Source: Gautieria morchelliformis
Lineage: Eukaryota > Basidiomycota > Agaricomycetes > Gomphales > Gomphaceae
Assembly: GCA_015179125.1 (NCBI GenBank)
Contig: WHVA01000154.1
Span: 62,001 to 126,000, forward strand
Direction of reading: 5' to 3'
DNA length: 64,000 bases
Of this stretch, positions 8,149 through 19,188 are shown in pieces; position 1 is the stretch's first letter, and each line of letters begins with the position of its first letter. A program made the position numbers and the translations under genes. The notes under the pieces were generated by a model. It was not told where the DNA came from, did no database searches, and saw nothing but the letters and a program-made list of their open reading frames with translations.

Positions 8149-10755
8149 TCAAACATGCTGACTGGGCTTTCGCAGACGTTTGGAAGGTGCCTCAGCATCG
8201 GATTCGGACTGTGGTTCGCTGGTGTGGGACACAGACGGCGCGGTAGGTATGGGTGCTTCGGAGGAGAGGGCTTTGGTTACTGGTGCATTAGTTTCCGTCT
8301 CGATTATTTGCCAATTCTCCCCCTCGAGGCGAGAAACTGACACAGTACTGTTGTCGAAGTGGACATTGTGTTCCACTGTGATGGTTTTCTTTTCTGGCCA
8401 GTAAATGCGGACACCCTTACTTTGTTCATCGATACCCATCCAGCACCCTTCCTTTACTCTTCCACCGAGCTTGTCACCACCTTCCGTGCGTACCCAGACC
8501 TTTTCACCCCACTCGCGTACATGCTTAAGGTCAGGTTTCTCTCCAAAAGCAGCTTCATGTGGAGTTTTATCGCTGACCGCCTTTGTTGAGGTTCTATTCA
8601 TCAACCATACGACATGCCGAGCAGCTTCTCCCCACAGGAGCCTGGGGAGTCCACTCGCGTGCAGTAGGGCTCGGACTCGCTCGACAATCGTACAATTGCG
8701 ACGCTCAGCGACACCATTCTGTTGTGGAGTATCATGCACCGTGATTTTTTGTGCCGTTCCTTTGGATTTCAAATAACCAGCAAATCCTTGTCCTAGGTAT
8801 TCGCCTCCTTGGTCTGAGTGGAGCTTCTTGATAGAAGTGCCGAGTTGGGTGGCGACCCAAGAGTCATACTCTTTATATGCTTCTAGTGCCTCGTCCTTGG
8901 TGCGTAGAAGGTATAGGTGGGTTAATTGCGACATGTCATCAGTGAAGGTAATGTAATATCTTTTTCCGGCTTTTGTTGTGACTGGTGCTGGTCCCCATAG
9001 GTCACTATGGACTTCATCTCCAAAAACAGAGGCTCTATTGCCCTCCCTGATCTTTGGAACGGGCTTTCGGGTTGCTTTGGCATATACGCAGGATTCACAA
9101 AAGAACGGTTCGTCTGTCGACAGCGTCGTAAGTTTTACCCCTGTTACAAACCCTTTTGTAACTAATCTTTTGGCTGTTTCAGGAGAGATGTGACCCATCT
9201 GTCGATGGAATTGGTCAAGGGTAAGTACGTCCTCCGCTGAATTTGCCGTCTCCTGCTCATGTGAAACACGATAGAGGCCATGTCCTGATTTTGTGACAGT
9301 GCCAATGAGCTGCCCGTTCCGTTCCCGTATAATGCATTTGCCGTCTGCAAATGTCACGGCGAACCCTGCGTCGTCGAGTCGTCCAATGGATATGAGCGTG
9401 TAGCCAACATCGGGTGAGTACAAAACCTCAGTCAAATTGAGCTGAGATGCGGTTACTCCGTTAGGTACGTCGATAACCATTTCACCCGTGCCGACAGCCT
9501 CAAAACTCTTTCTGTTTGCAGCTCGGAAGGATTTTGGGCTTATTGAGGTAAAACCTTTTACCGCGTCTCGGTATGGCGTTATGTGCCTTGTGCATCCGGA
9601 GTCATATACTTCAGTTTGAGGTGAGTTTTCCGCCACACTGTTGACCTCTGCGCAGACTGTGTGCGCATCCTCTTGGTCGATGCTGACAAGCGAACAGGTG
9701 TCGCTTTCATCAGTAGGCAACTCCTCTATCTCACGACCGTTTTCTGAGTCATCTCTGACTTCAGAAAACCAGTCGTCTGCACAATCCTCTGCATCCGAAT
9801 CGGATTCATAGTTCAATAACAGTGTAGGTAGCTCGTCATCCGAGTCCCAATCAGCGAAGAAGGCGGCACCGTCTTTGCCATCTGATTCCACAGCCACATT
9901 AGCAGAGCCGCCACCTCTAGGTGAGTCATGTTTCTTGTCACCAGTGGCTTTAGCAGGTTTAGGACACTTATTCTTATAGTGTCCCATGTCTCCGCAGTTC
10001 CAGCAAGTACCCTTCGGTTTGCGCTCAAACTTCTTTCCCTTTCCATTCGCTGATACAAACATCGCTTCATCCTTTTCTTCGCCTTTTCCACTAGCGTGCC
10101 TGGGGCGACGGGATTTGTGAGCAGCGTGTCTCTCGTATTCTTCAGATACTAACGTGATGAGCTCGTCAGGGTCTACGGTCTTGGTCATACTGTAGAGCTT
10201 GGCGCCTGCTAGTAGGTTCGATGCGAAAGCGGAGAGGTGAGGGGGAAGGGATTTTATGATGGTTGACCGGTAATCTTTTTCCTCGATGTCCACACCGTAG
10301 GTTGCTAACTCTTCTTTCTTGACACGTAGGCCATCAAGAAATTCATGCACATTTCCTCTGTCGGGAAATCTAGACTCCATGAAGTGAGTGCGTAGGTCTG
10401 CCTGCGCAAACGCCCCCTTCGACGAGAACTCGGTTACGATGAGTTCCCATCGATCCTTCCGAGACGGCTTTCCATGGACGCGAATGAGAGTGGAGTCGGG
10501 AATTCGGTGAGTAAGGAGAGCTTTCGCCGTACATTCGTCTTTAACCCATTTTGTGATGGCTTCTTCTTCATCAGCGGTGGGCGGAGTGCTGACTGACGGC
10601 TGAGTCGTAGTGCCATCAAAGTGCCCCCACAGACCCTTTGCTTCGACAGCGTCTTGGAAGCGCATCGAAAACGCGGTCCAGTTGAGACCATTGGCCAGGA
10701 GTTTCGGGACAGAAGAGGGAAGAAGATCAGTTGTGGTGAGGGTCGTGGTGGACAT
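8149..10755 (-). CDS. Copia-1 Gag-protease-integrase polyprotein (868 aa to in-frame stop)
   Basis: The start ATG at 10755-10753 lies about 50 bp inside the 5' primer-binding site. The first 230 or so residues are a copia-type Gag (UBN2-like). A CCHC zinc knuckle follows (CWNCGDMGHYKNKC, about residue 252) for RNA packaging, then an aspartic protease active site (YDSGCTRHIT, about 388). The integrase has an HHCC region (HRQMGH ... CESCVYAKA) and the DDE triad: D in EVHSDLWGP, D in HSDQGGEYLG, E in NGVAERRN. The C terminus has the copia GVRIYWPE element. The frame ends at a TGA (8151-8149) that looks like a mutation, because reverse transcriptase follows in the same frame. Confidence 0.93.
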   Translation of the reverse strand: MSTTTLTTTDLLPSSVPKLLANGLNWTAFSMRFQDAVEAKGLWGHFDGTTTQPSVSTPPTADEEEAITKWVKDECTAKALLTHRIPDSTLIRVHGKPSRKDRWELIVTEFSSKGAFAQADLRTHFMESRFPDRGNVHEFLDGLRVKKEELATYGVDIEEKDYRSTIIKSLPPHLSAFASNLLAGAKLYSMTKTVDPDELITLVSEEYERHAAHKSRRPRHASGKGEEKDEAMFVSANGKGKKFERKPKGTCWNCGDMGHYKNKCPKPAKATGDKKHDSPRGGGSANVAVESDGKDGAAFFADWDSDDELPTLLLNYESDSDAEDCADDWFSEVRDDSENGREIEELPTDESDTCSLVSIDQEDAHTVCAEVNSVAENSPQTEVYDSGCTRHITPYRDAVKGFTSISPKSFRAANRKSFEAVGTGEMVIDVPNGVTASQLNLTEVLYSPDVGYTLISIGRLDDAGFAVTFADGKCIIRERNGQLIGTVTKSGHGLYRVSHEQETANSAEDVLTLDQFHRQMGHISPETAKRLVTKGFVTGVKLTTLSTDEPFFCESCVYAKATRKPVPKIREGNRASVFGDEVHSDLWGPAPVTTKAGKRYYITFTDDMSQLTHLYLLRTKDEALEAYKEYDSWVATQLGTSIKKLHSDQGGEYLGQGFAGYLKSKGTAQKITVHDTPQQNGVAERRNCTIVERVRALLHASGLPRLLWGEAARHVVWLMNRTSTKAVSDKTPHEAAFGEKPDLKHVREWGEKVWVRTEGGDKLGGRVKEGCWMGIDEQSKGVRIYWPEKKTITVEHNVHFDNSTVSVSRLEGENWQIIETETNAPVTKALSSEAPIPTAPSVSHTSEPQSESDAEAPSKRLRKPSQHV

Positions 10756-10804
10756 TGTAGAGCGGGAGCAGCGGGCAATGAGCTAGAGAATGTGCTAGTG
10801 GGAT

Positions 10805-10820
10805 GCGGGGCCCAATAACC
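10805..10820 (-). promoter_or_regulatory. Copia-1 primer-binding site (half tRNA-iMet)
   Basis: On the minus strand the bases next to the 5' LTR read GGTTATTGGGCCCCGC. Apart from one extra T this matches the sites of Copia-2 and Copia-3. It is complementary to the anticodon arm of eukaryotic initiator tRNA-Met rather than to a tRNA 3' end, the arrangement known for Drosophila copia, where a 5' half-tRNA primes. Confidence 0.75.
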
Positions 10821-11045
10821 TGTAAGAATATATGAACTATACTATAATGCTCAGTGCTTGCTTCGATGCAAAGTACTGAGGTAGAGTGAAGAAAATACTA
10901 GCTACTTATAGTTCCTAAAGAACAATAAGAATTAACTACAATAAGGACATTTGGACAAAGGAAAACATAGAACAATGAGACTGCGCATGCTTTGTCACAA
11001 TGGGGTGACGCGGTTTGCCATTATGCTTACGCGTTCACTCCTAAA
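10821..11045 (-). repeat. Copia-1 5' LTR (shorter copy)
   Basis: Bounded by TGTAAGAATATATG on the left and CACTCCTAAA on the right of the plus strand; the final A replaces the C seen in the other LTR. The TGTCG duplication follows directly. It matches the 3' LTR closely except for the 120-bp block missing here. Confidence 0.9.
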
Positions 11046-11050
11046 TGTCG

Positions 11051-11498
11051 TGACGATACGGATCACCAACGCGGGACCACTCATAGTCCTTGCATACCCG
11101 TTCCCGAGCCTTGTCTTCCTATCTAAAAGTATATAGTACTGGTATAGAACTAGCTGCCTTGCTCTGTATACGGGATGACGCCAGTGCAAAAAGTGCAAAC
11201 ATTATGGGTCAGTCGAAGCTTTCCAGCTCAAGCTTCTACTAGTACATGAAACGAAAGTAAGCTCGGAACACAACTGCAACACGGAAACATTGTCTAGAGT
11301 GATATGTAATAGCAGTCCTCGAGGCTGGTGGAGATGACGGCGAACTCTTTTGCACATCATGTACTTCTCTCGGTGCGGAGAATGACACGGATCTATATGT
11401 GCATGCGCCCCCATTTGTTGAACTCCATCTCGAGCGCGACGCTCGACAGCTCAGTTGGTGGAAGAGTAAGAGTACGTAGTTGTGCCGGTACCGGTGAC
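11051..11498. other. Flank right of Copia-1
   Basis: No recognisable coding region, LTR end or RNA gene. It leads directly into the 21-bp tandem array. Confidence 0.4.
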
Positions 11499-11750
11499 GA
11501 GACGGAGGGCGGTGATGAAGAGACGGACAGCGGCGAAGACGAGACGGACGGCGGCGATGACGAGACTGACGGTGGCGATGTCGAGACGGACGGCGGCGAT
11601 GATGAGACGGACGGTGGAGGTGACGAGAAGGACGATGGCGATGATGAGGTGGGCGGCGGCGACGACGAGACGGGCGGCGGCGATGTCGAGACGGAGGGCG
11701 GCGACCTCGAGACGGAGGGCGGCGATCACGAGACGGACGGCAGCGATGAC
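11499..11750 (+). repeat. 21-bp coding-type minisatellite, 12 units
   Basis: Twelve head-to-tail units of a 21-bp word close to GAGACGGACGGCGGCGATGAC, each with a few substitutions and none with an indel. On the plus strand the frame 11328-11825 translates it as an ETDGGDD heptad repeat. On the minus strand 11729-11451 reads it as a hydrophobic (IAAVRLV) repeat. All unit differences preserve length, so selection or recent expansion in a reading frame is possible, but which strand is coding is unresolved. Confidence 0.85.
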
Positions 11751-11863
11751 GCGACTTGGGATAGCGGCTTGGAGAGTGGAGACAATGGGAAGAGGAGGAA
11801 GGGATCTCTGGGGGCGATGGTGTGATAAGTTACCCAGTCGTTGAATTAAACTGATACAGGGCG

Positions 11864-12346
11864 CTAACTACGAACCGATCGACGCTGGCCAACAGAGCTA
11901 GCTCCTCGGGAGGGTCGCTCGCTCGACATAGCGCTGTGAGCTGAGATATGTTTCGCACGTTTGAGCTCTACGCCTTCGTACCCATCCTCGGTGTCTAGCT
12001 GTGCGGAGGTAGAGCGAACATGAAACGAACCATAATCTTCCCCTTCGGATCGCTGCGTCAGGGGGGAAGGACTAGAGCTTGATCTGGATGGAACTGCATG
12101 TGGTAACAGCGATAGAGACGACATTTGCGATGGTGAACGAGAAGGTCGCTTAGGGGGAGTCGAAGGAGGTTCACCGTGTTGAGACATGGTATCACGAGTG
12201 TCAGGCAAAGAGGCAGAGGCTTCAGAAGTGTGATACAAGCTCGTCACGAGAGAGTGGCACTGGTCGGAGTGATCAGGAGCAAAGGGAGGATTGTTGAGTG
12301 AAGGTGGCCAGGCATTATGTAATGGAGGGGACGTGGGTGGGTCCAT
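11864..12346 (-). CDS. Unrecognised Pro/Ser-rich protein N-terminal exon
   Basis: The frame opens with ATG at 12346-12344 (MDPPTSPPLHNAW) and runs 160 residues to a stop at 11864. The composition is Pro, Ser and Arg-rich with a nuclear-protein look (PPKRPSRSPSQMSSLSLL; SERPSRGASS), and no enzyme motif is present. The product may be the first exon of a longer gene continuing on the minus strand into the 21-bp array, whose minus-strand frame is also open (11729-11451), but I found no convincing splice pair. It differs in style from the retroelements on either side. Function unknown. Confidence 0.4.
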   Translation of the reverse strand: MDPPTSPPLHNAWPPSLNNPPFAPDHSDQCHSLVTSLYHTSEASASLPDTRDTMSQHGEPPSTPPKRPSRSPSQMSSLSLLPHAVPSRSSSSPSPLTQRSEGEDYGSFHVRSTSAQLDTEDGYEGVELKRAKHISAHSAMSSERPSRGASSVGQRRSVRS

Positions 12347-12541
12347 GTGGACACTACGGCTTCTCCATTCAACGGAGTTCGATCATTTGCACTTATTTGT
12401 ACATGTCTTATGCGCTTTATCGTACATACAAGTAAATAAATGAAAATGGCACTTATTCTAGCATGTGAAGTCACCGTACGACTTGGCTTGGTCCCAGGCC
12501 CAAGTCTATCGAGGAGGCTCAATAACACCTCTACTGTATGT

Positions 12542-13081
12542 TGTGAATCCAGTAGTATTTTTCCCGTTATTTCTAGTATTTTTCCCACTCATCTAGCTAG
12601 TGATCTGTCTGCTGTCACATCCTACTTCCGTGACTCATCACCGGTCATAATACCGGCTCATGTTCCAAGACTTTCTGCCGGTATCCCACCCCTATGACCG
12701 ACTTGTATAAGTAGCTAGACCATTAGTTACATTGAATTGATCGGTTTCAGCCCGTCCACTCACATAGCTTGAGTCCGGTTGAGTGAGTTAACAGCAGTCC
12801 TCACTAGTGTTTCGTCTCGCGCATTGCACATCGTGTTCCATTCCATCTTTGTCTCCATCTCCCTCCTTGTCCCCTTTTAACACTGTAAGAGGCTGCGCCT
12901 TGTTTCACGTGTTGAAATCCAGGGATCGATTGACCCCTCACTAGCACCCATTCCTTTGTAACAACTGATCCTTCCTTATTTGATCATCTAGGGTAGATTA
13001 CATAACTACTGTACAGCGGCGCTACAGACCTTTTCTGACGCCGCACAGGTCTGTGAACTGCCAACAGAAGTTGCCTTCACA
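12542..13081 (+). repeat. Copia-2 probable 5' LTR
   Basis: The sequence just before the Copia-2 primer-binding site ends in GCCTTCACA. Its mirror TGTGAA occurs at 12542, giving 6-bp inverted termini and a 540-bp LTR. A TATA-like TTGTATAAGTAG lies near 12700. There is no second LTR because the element is truncated, so the left boundary rests only on the inverted termini. Confidence 0.6.
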
Positions 13082-13171
13082 ATAGGTTATGGGCCCCGCT
13101 CCCTGAAAACTTAACTTAACCTAACCGTCGATGCAAAATGCACAAAAGTCCCACTATCCCACACCCATATC

Positions 13172-14941
13172 GTGGCCGACACAACGACCTCGAAACTCCT
13201 ATCAACTATCAAGAAGTTCGATGGAACGAGCTGGGAAACGTGGTCCTTCTCACTGAAGGCCGTGCTGATGTTCATGGACGCATTGCGTATCACTGAAGGG
13301 ACCAAGACAGCCCCTTCACAGAGCATAATCCCCACTGACAAAGAACGCAGACGACTTGATGACTGGGAGAAACATTCTCGCCAAGGTCTCTCGCTGCTAC
13401 TCGTCTCGGTCAAACCCTCAGTCCACCAGTCCCTTGACATGGCGAAAACCCTAGAGCAAAATTGGGGCAACCTCAAAACAACCTACGGGATGAGGACCGG
13501 TCTGAACTTATGGGTCGATTACCGCAAGTACACTACCATGACCTTCTCACATGACACCCAGCTCACTCAGCAGATCGACGAAATGTCTGAGCTAAAAAAC
13601 TGCATCGTCGCCACTGGATTAGCAATCGGCGATCCCCTACACACTCTCAACATCCTCCAAGCCCTACCCGCATCGTACAAGATCATGCAACAAACGATCC
13701 TTGCTACCATTACCGACTTCTCCAAGATCGATTGGGTGAGCACTCGAAGCCGCATCCTATCCGAAGAACTCCGACAGGGCTCACAACCAAACATAAACGC
13801 GATCCGCACGAAGTCAAAGTCCAGCAAGGACAAGTGCAATTACTGTGGGGGTACCGGGAATTGGGAAAAGGACTGCAGGCGCAAGGCGCGCAGCTTGTCT
13901 CGAGAAGAGGCACAGTCAGAGAGAAAAAGGGGGACAGGCGACAGGAAGGGAAAGGCGAAGGATAAAGAGAAGAGTAACATGAAAGGAGCAACACCTACCG
14001 TGAGCGCCGCCATCATGGGAGACTCTACAAACATGCCCAATAGCACTAACGATGTAACGTCCGGCAATGCAATTGATGCAATTTGCTTCTATATCGTGAG
14101 AACAAATAAGTGGATGATCGACTCGGGATGCACTGACCACATAACACACGACATAGCCGACTACTCCACATATCAATTGCTCAAAACCCCTCGCACCTTA
14201 TTCCTAGCTGAAAGAAAGCAGTGTCTTACATCGGTAGCGGTACAGTCGCAATGAAAACATGGGTAAACGGAAGAGAGAAGAAAATCAAACTCCAAAACGT
14301 GCTCCACTCACCGGACATTGGAGGCCGCTTCATCTCGATACTCAGAATTGGAGAAAAAGGCATCTCCATCACTTTTGAAGGCCCTAGAGTGATATTCAGC
14401 AAAGACAGAGTGGAATATGCAGAAGGACAACTCGATGGATGACACTACTGGCTTGCACTAAGCTCAGCGTCACCTTCCGTCCACTAGGCGCAAACAGGCA
14501 TACCCATTGACACCCTTCATGCTCGCCTCAGCCATCATGGTCATCCCTCAAACGGGTAAATGACCAAATAGATCCGCCGTCACGACGCGCACTATCCACA
14601 TGCAAAGGATGCTTGCTAGGGAAATCCACACAATGGAAATTCAAATCATCCACCCATCGACGCACTCAACCCTTCAACCTCATTCACATGGATCTTGCAG
14701 GCCCAATGCGCACGTGATCCATCCAAGGGCACAGCTACCACTACATACTTGTGGATGATTACGCATGATACAAGTGGGTTTTCTTCCTGCAAGCAAAGAG
14801 CGATACTTTCGATTGCTTCAAGAAATACCATGCACTCGTCTCCACACACTACAAAGGTACCCTACGAGACATACGCTCGGATCCCGGGGGGGAATTCCTA
14901 TCGATGGAGTTCAACCAATACATCGAGGAGCAGGGAATAAA
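13172..14941 (+). pseudogene. Copia-2 gag-protease-integrase remnant
   Basis: A Gag frame runs from 13172 to 14254. The expected first codon is GTG and no ATG fits, so the start may be lost. The zinc knuckle (CNYCGGTGNWEKDC near 13835) has Asn where the metal-binding His should be. The protease active site is intact (MIDSGCTDHIT). A frameshift near 14222 moves the remainder to 14221-14442, which ends at a TGA. Beyond it are broken integrase pieces: CKGCLLGK, the first Asp in LIHMDLAGPMR, YILVDDYA and the second Asp in RSDPGGEFLSMEF. Both the knuckle defect and multiple stops show it is dead. It would have encoded capsid, maturation protease and integration enzyme. Confidence 0.85.
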
Positions 14942-15155
14942 TGTAAATAACCTATGTATCTACATGTACAATAGTTATTACATAATCCCAGTGGGCCCCT
15001 TAGGGACCCACTGTATAGTTTATGCGTGGGAACTGGCCAGTGGTTCCCATCGCATCTTACTCTTACCTGTCACTACGTAGCATTCAGAATACCACTCATT
15101 GGTCAAGTTCTGCAGTGCCCTTGTGATACAAGGTCCTAAGATCGACACCTATACA
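14942..15155 (+). repeat. Gypsy-A LTR
   Basis: It starts TGTAAATAACCTATG and ends near CTATACA. The same LTR occurs at 52713 and 55470, and all three contain the CCCAGTGGGCCCCTTAGGGA palindrome-like block. The ends TGTAAA/TTTACA are inverted in the Gypsy-E copy. The right end is inferred from this symmetry, since no 3' LTR is available for comparison. Confidence 0.75.
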
Positions 15156-15370
15156 CCTTTTTGAACTATCCTGCGGTGGATCGCCATGCGACCAACCGAT
15201 AGTGGATTCGAAGCAATCTTGAAAAGATCACTGCGTCGACAACCAAACATCGTTGAGACCCTCCTGTAGACCCTCTACTTTCGGCTGTGAGCATGATGAT
15301 TCCACGCAGTCGAAGACGGACACGAGCGACGAGCTCGAGGTCCACGCCCCAGGCACAGCCCAGCGACACG

Positions 15371-17640
15371 ATGGCTGATGCTACCCTGGACCAAGAGTCC
15401 AGGACGATAGAAGACGGAGAGATCGTAGATCTCACCGCCCTCGTCCTCCCAGTAGAGGATGAGGAACACCCCTAGCACCGAAGCACGCTGACGCACCACA
15501 AGCATGATCAGCTGGCATCGCAGCTTGACAACGCCGCCGCCGCCCTAATGGCAATCGGCAAGGAACTCCACCAGGCGAAGGAGATCAGGCTGCAAGATGC
15601 AGCCATGCTGGAGGATGTCCAGAAAGCCCTCCGCCCACGTGGGGAACGCGACACAACTCGTCCGAGCTCATGACAGTCCGCAGCCAACGAACGCAGTCAC
15701 AATGCGGAAGACCCACGCCGAAAGGAGCGGGACAAGCAGCAAATGCTGCCGCCAGCCGTCCCGGTCGAACAGGATGTAAGGTTCAGGAACGAACCTCAAG
15801 GGCAACCGGCTGCCCCAACGGACAGCCGTAAGACGATGGAACAGATCGTTAGGGAACAGGTCGCCTCAGAGCCTGACTCCGAAACGACGACCGAGAGCTT
15901 AGAGCTCAAAGTCACACACTGGCAGCGTAAAGAAGCCACAGCCACGCGCCACCACATGCAGGCACTCGAGCTACTAGTGAACAACGCTGAAGAAACAGTG
16001 GCCCACAGCCACACCGCTCAGCTGCCCGACGAGCAGCTCACGCAAGCCGTACAGGACGCACGGCAGGCACGTGCAGCCTACAACAGCAGGCTGCAGATCT
16101 GCAACATGGGACTGACCGGGGACACCAGGCACAAAACGCCCCCGGAACCGAGAGCACAAAATGCTCCCGATCCCGAGCCTGATCCGGGCCCAGGGCCCGT
16201 CAGGGCATACAACAGCCTGCCCCCCGTGGCGTCACAGCCGTGTGAGCGATCCATGGCCCCAACGGAGGGCCAGGGAATCCCTGACCAGGCCGACGTCGTA
16301 CCAATGGAGCCGTACAACGGGATCACATGGATGATCCACGTGGCGTTAGCAGACGCCGCGGACACAGACCCGGAGAAGTCTGTGCTAGCGAAAGCCGGCG
16401 TGAAATTGGCTCACCCCGAGCCATATGCCGGGGGATCTGACCTCGAAGAGTTTGAAATCTTCGTGGCAGCCATCCTATGATGGCTGAAAATGAATTGCCT
16501 CCTAGGGCCAACCAGCATAGACATGCAGGTGGGCTACGTGGGCACTCGCCTCACCGGCGAAGCCCAGGAGTGGTTCCTTCGAAACGTAGAACGCTTCGAT
16601 CCCCAGGTCCGCAGCTGGACACTGGAAACTGTGATGCAAGGCCTTCAAAAAAGGTTCCTGCACACACTGACCTACCATCATGCATCAAATAAATTCAACG
16701 CGGTCATGCAGGGCATGAAAACCGTTCAGGAAATGCTGAACGAGCTCACGAAATACGCGCACGTATGATACAGCCACCAGATGATTACACGTTCCAGAGA
16801 TGGTTCATGTCGGCGCTGCACAACGAAGTCCTCAAAAAGGGCTATAATGCTGAGAGCAGCTCAATAGAGCAACTCTTCGAGATGGCCCGGATGATCGAGG
16901 AGGCATCCCGATACAACATGGGGATGCGCCGCGCAGAAAGCGCAGCAGAAACGGCAAGCGCTGCCCGGCTCACAGGGAGCAAGCCGTTGACACACACGGG
17001 CCTGACCAGGCCCAGCCTGTGCTCAAGAATCAGAACAGGACATCTGCTGCTGCCCCTCGCCCAGCACAAGCTGGACGCCCGCCTGAAGCTAAACAGCCTC
17101 AAGCATCAGGGTCATCCCCGCGACCTGCCCCACCGGCGAAGGCGTCAGGCCAACCTAACGATCAGCCCAGCAGCGGCCAAAGCAGCACCACGTGCTTCAA
17201 ATGCGGCCAACCTGGCCACAAGAGGGCGGAATGCCCCCGGCTTAAGTCCAGTATCAGGACAGCGGCCGCGAGGCACAAAGAGGAGACCGAAGATCCGGAG
17301 ACGGATCTCGGTCAAAATTCTCTCCATCAAATTGATGAAGAGGGGGAGGGTGATCCCCAACCCAACTACACTCCGGACAATGGATACGTGCCCACTGAAG
17401 AGTGGGACCCCAAGCCGTCCCAATACTATGAATGGGACGAGGAGGTGGAGGACGCCACCTACAGGTCCAGCGTGATCAGATTCGCACCAGAGGATGAAAC
17501 CGCCACAAAAATCATGGCGGCACGCACGTCGGTCATGCCAGACAAGGTGGCCGAACCAGTGTATCACCACCGAAGCAAGCATAGGATGTGGCCAATGTGC
17601 CCGCGCAGTGAGAACCGTACCCTATCGGGTACTGGGAAAT
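15371..17640 (+). pseudogene. Gypsy-A gag remnant
   Basis: ATG at 15371 (MADATLDQESRT) matches the Gypsy-D start. Reading passes through several frames: 15371-15475, then 15743-16480 with a stop, 16490-16768, 16765 onward, and 17019-17642. Recognisable parts are a predicted helical region (EQIVREQVASEPDSETTTES), the capsid-like block NCLLGPTSIDMQVGYVGTRL and EAQEWFLRNV, and a CCHC knuckle (CFKCGQPGHKRAEC, 17193). An acidic segment DEEGEGDPQP (about 17334) follows; the corresponding site is where other elements inserted in Gypsy-C and Gypsy-D. Gag would form the particle shell; this copy is non-functional. Confidence 0.85.
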
Positions 17641-19188
17641 AAATGGCGTAAAAGCCCACTGCCTGCTAGATAGCGGCAGCGAAGGGGTACTGCTATCCCC
17701 AAATTCACGCAAGCTACAGGGCTGAAGACATTCTTCCTGGAGCAGCCAATCACGCTGCAGCTAGCCTGCATAGGCAGCCATTCCACAATCAACTATGGAA
17801 TGAACACGACCATCAAATTTGGTCGTGAGACATACAACGAATATTTCGATGTAGCAACCTCAAATATTACGACGCTATCTTAGGGACACCGTTCCTAAGG
17901 AGATTCGGCATAACCCTGGACTTCTCGAGCCCAGGGACGATCTGCAAGGGGAACGAAGTGATCCCCACGGGCAAGGTCTCGTTCGACAATGATGGATTGA
18001 CGAACAAGGACAAGGGGCCACGGGTGAGCAGGATCACCTGGGCACCGAAGCCTAACCTGGCTCATTGAAGCCAGGAGGACGAGTCGCGGGACAACTCGTC
18101 CTCGAACTCACCCTACAACCGTAGGGAGAGGCGCTCTCACCTGACGGTGAAAGCGATGGGGAAGAGGAAAGTGGTTCCGGCGCCGCGGGACCTAATAGAC
18201 GCCCACAGCACCTAATGGCTTCTAAGCCAACCACCACCATCATCCTCATGGATGATGATCTTCCTCGCTCCGCAAGGAATGGATGGAACGAATCACTGAC
18301 TTAGTCAGTGGAATTCCATTAGAACTCCCGCCACTACGGAGATCAACCATGAGATCAACCTCATCGATCCAACAAGCACATGCGGTATCAACTACGAAAT
18401 GCCCTGAACACTTCCAGAGGAACTGTCAGCTAAGATAGAATGATACACCACTGCAAAGTGGTGGATTCGGCAGTCGCGCAGCAGGCCGTTCCCATACTGT
18501 GTGTGCCAAGAAGAATGGTACATTGCGAACCGTCTTCGATCTGCACCAGCAGAACGAGAACATGGTGAAGGACGTCACGCCCTTCCCGGATCAGGATATC
18601 ATCCGCAGTGACATGGCTCGCTGTCGGTATCGAACAAAACTCATATGTCAGAAGCATACGAGAAGATCCAGATCCATCCGGATCACGTAGCAAAGACTGC
18701 CTTTGCCACGATCCTTGGCACTTCAGGAGCCAGGTGATACAGATGGTGGACTGTAACGCCCCATCAACATTCCAATGGCTGATGACAGCCATTTTCCGCG
18801 ACTGCATAGGTCGCTTCGTCCATGTATACATGACGACATCTTCATATTCTCGCTCTCAATACAGAGCATGAAGAGACCTCTACACGTCTTTGACAGACTG
18901 AGGAAGAATCACCTTTTTCTGAGCAAGAAAAGGTGGACCTCTATTCCATCCGAATGGAGTGTCCTGGCCATATCATCGATGGCCGAGGGGTACATGCCGA
19001 CGAGGACAAGATGCAACGCATCCGCGAGTGGCGAGGCCACGGACTTCAACACATCCAGCGTTTCCTGGGCTGGTACAGTATCTGGCACACTACATGCCAG
19101 ATGTTAGCGCATATACCACCCACTATCAGGCTGTGCGTGTAATAACCATCCATTCAAATGGACTCCACTACTAGACAAATGACGCGTC
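17641..19188 (+). pseudogene. Gypsy-A protease and reverse transcriptase remnant
   Basis: The protease motif LLDSGSEGVLL is visible around 17665. Reverse transcriptase fragments follow: KKNGTLRTVFDL, KDVTPFPDQDIIRSDMARC, CNAPSTFQWLMTAIFRD and an RKNHLFLSKK thumb region. At the polymerase active site (18827-18840) one base of the expected GACGAC is missing, so YMDD becomes a frameshift. The coding sequence stops at ISGTLHARC/HIPPTIRL and is cut at about 19188. It would have supplied the maturation protease and polymerase. Many indels make it inactive. Confidence 0.85.

Larger units (their letters stand above)
6032..11045 (-). mobile_element. Copia-1, complete Ty1/copia retrotransposon
   Basis: This is a 5.0-kb element on the minus strand with LTRs at 10821-11045 (5') and 6032-6376 (3') and the 5-bp duplication TGTCG at 6027-6031 and 11046-11050. 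The order gag, protease, integrase, reverse transcriptase, RNase H identifies Pseudoviridae (Ty1/copia). A primer-binding site complementary to the initiator tRNA-Met anticodon arm directly follows the 5' LTR (10820-10805). A polypurine tract (TTTGAGGGGGAG on the minus strand) abuts the 3' LTR. The polyprotein is a single original frame now broken by two stops and one frameshift, so the copy cannot be autonomous. Confidence 0.93.
12542..14941 (+). mobile_element. Copia-2, 5' half only
   Basis: 5' LTR, primer-binding site (GGTTATGGGCCCCGC at 13085-13099), gag, protease and the start of integrase. The element stops inside the integrase core at 14941, where the LTR of Gypsy-A begins. Its 3' part is not found in the window, so it was either displaced by that insertion and later deleted or lies elsewhere. 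Confidence 0.85.
14942..19188 (+). mobile_element. Gypsy-A, truncated chromovirus-type element
   Basis: It begins with an LTR (14942 to about 15155), carries gag, protease and reverse transcriptase, and ends in the connection region after the polymerase, where an L1-family LTR takes over at about 19188. It aligns along its length with Gypsy-E (55470 onward), with a deletion of about 370 bp in the N-terminal Gag near 15473 and many single-base indels. Integrase and 3' LTR are missing. Confidence 0.9.

Noticed and set aside
11482..11844. 120-aa Arg/Thr-rich ORF
   Set aside because: A third frame of the 21-bp minisatellite; the array is open in several frames because units never change length.
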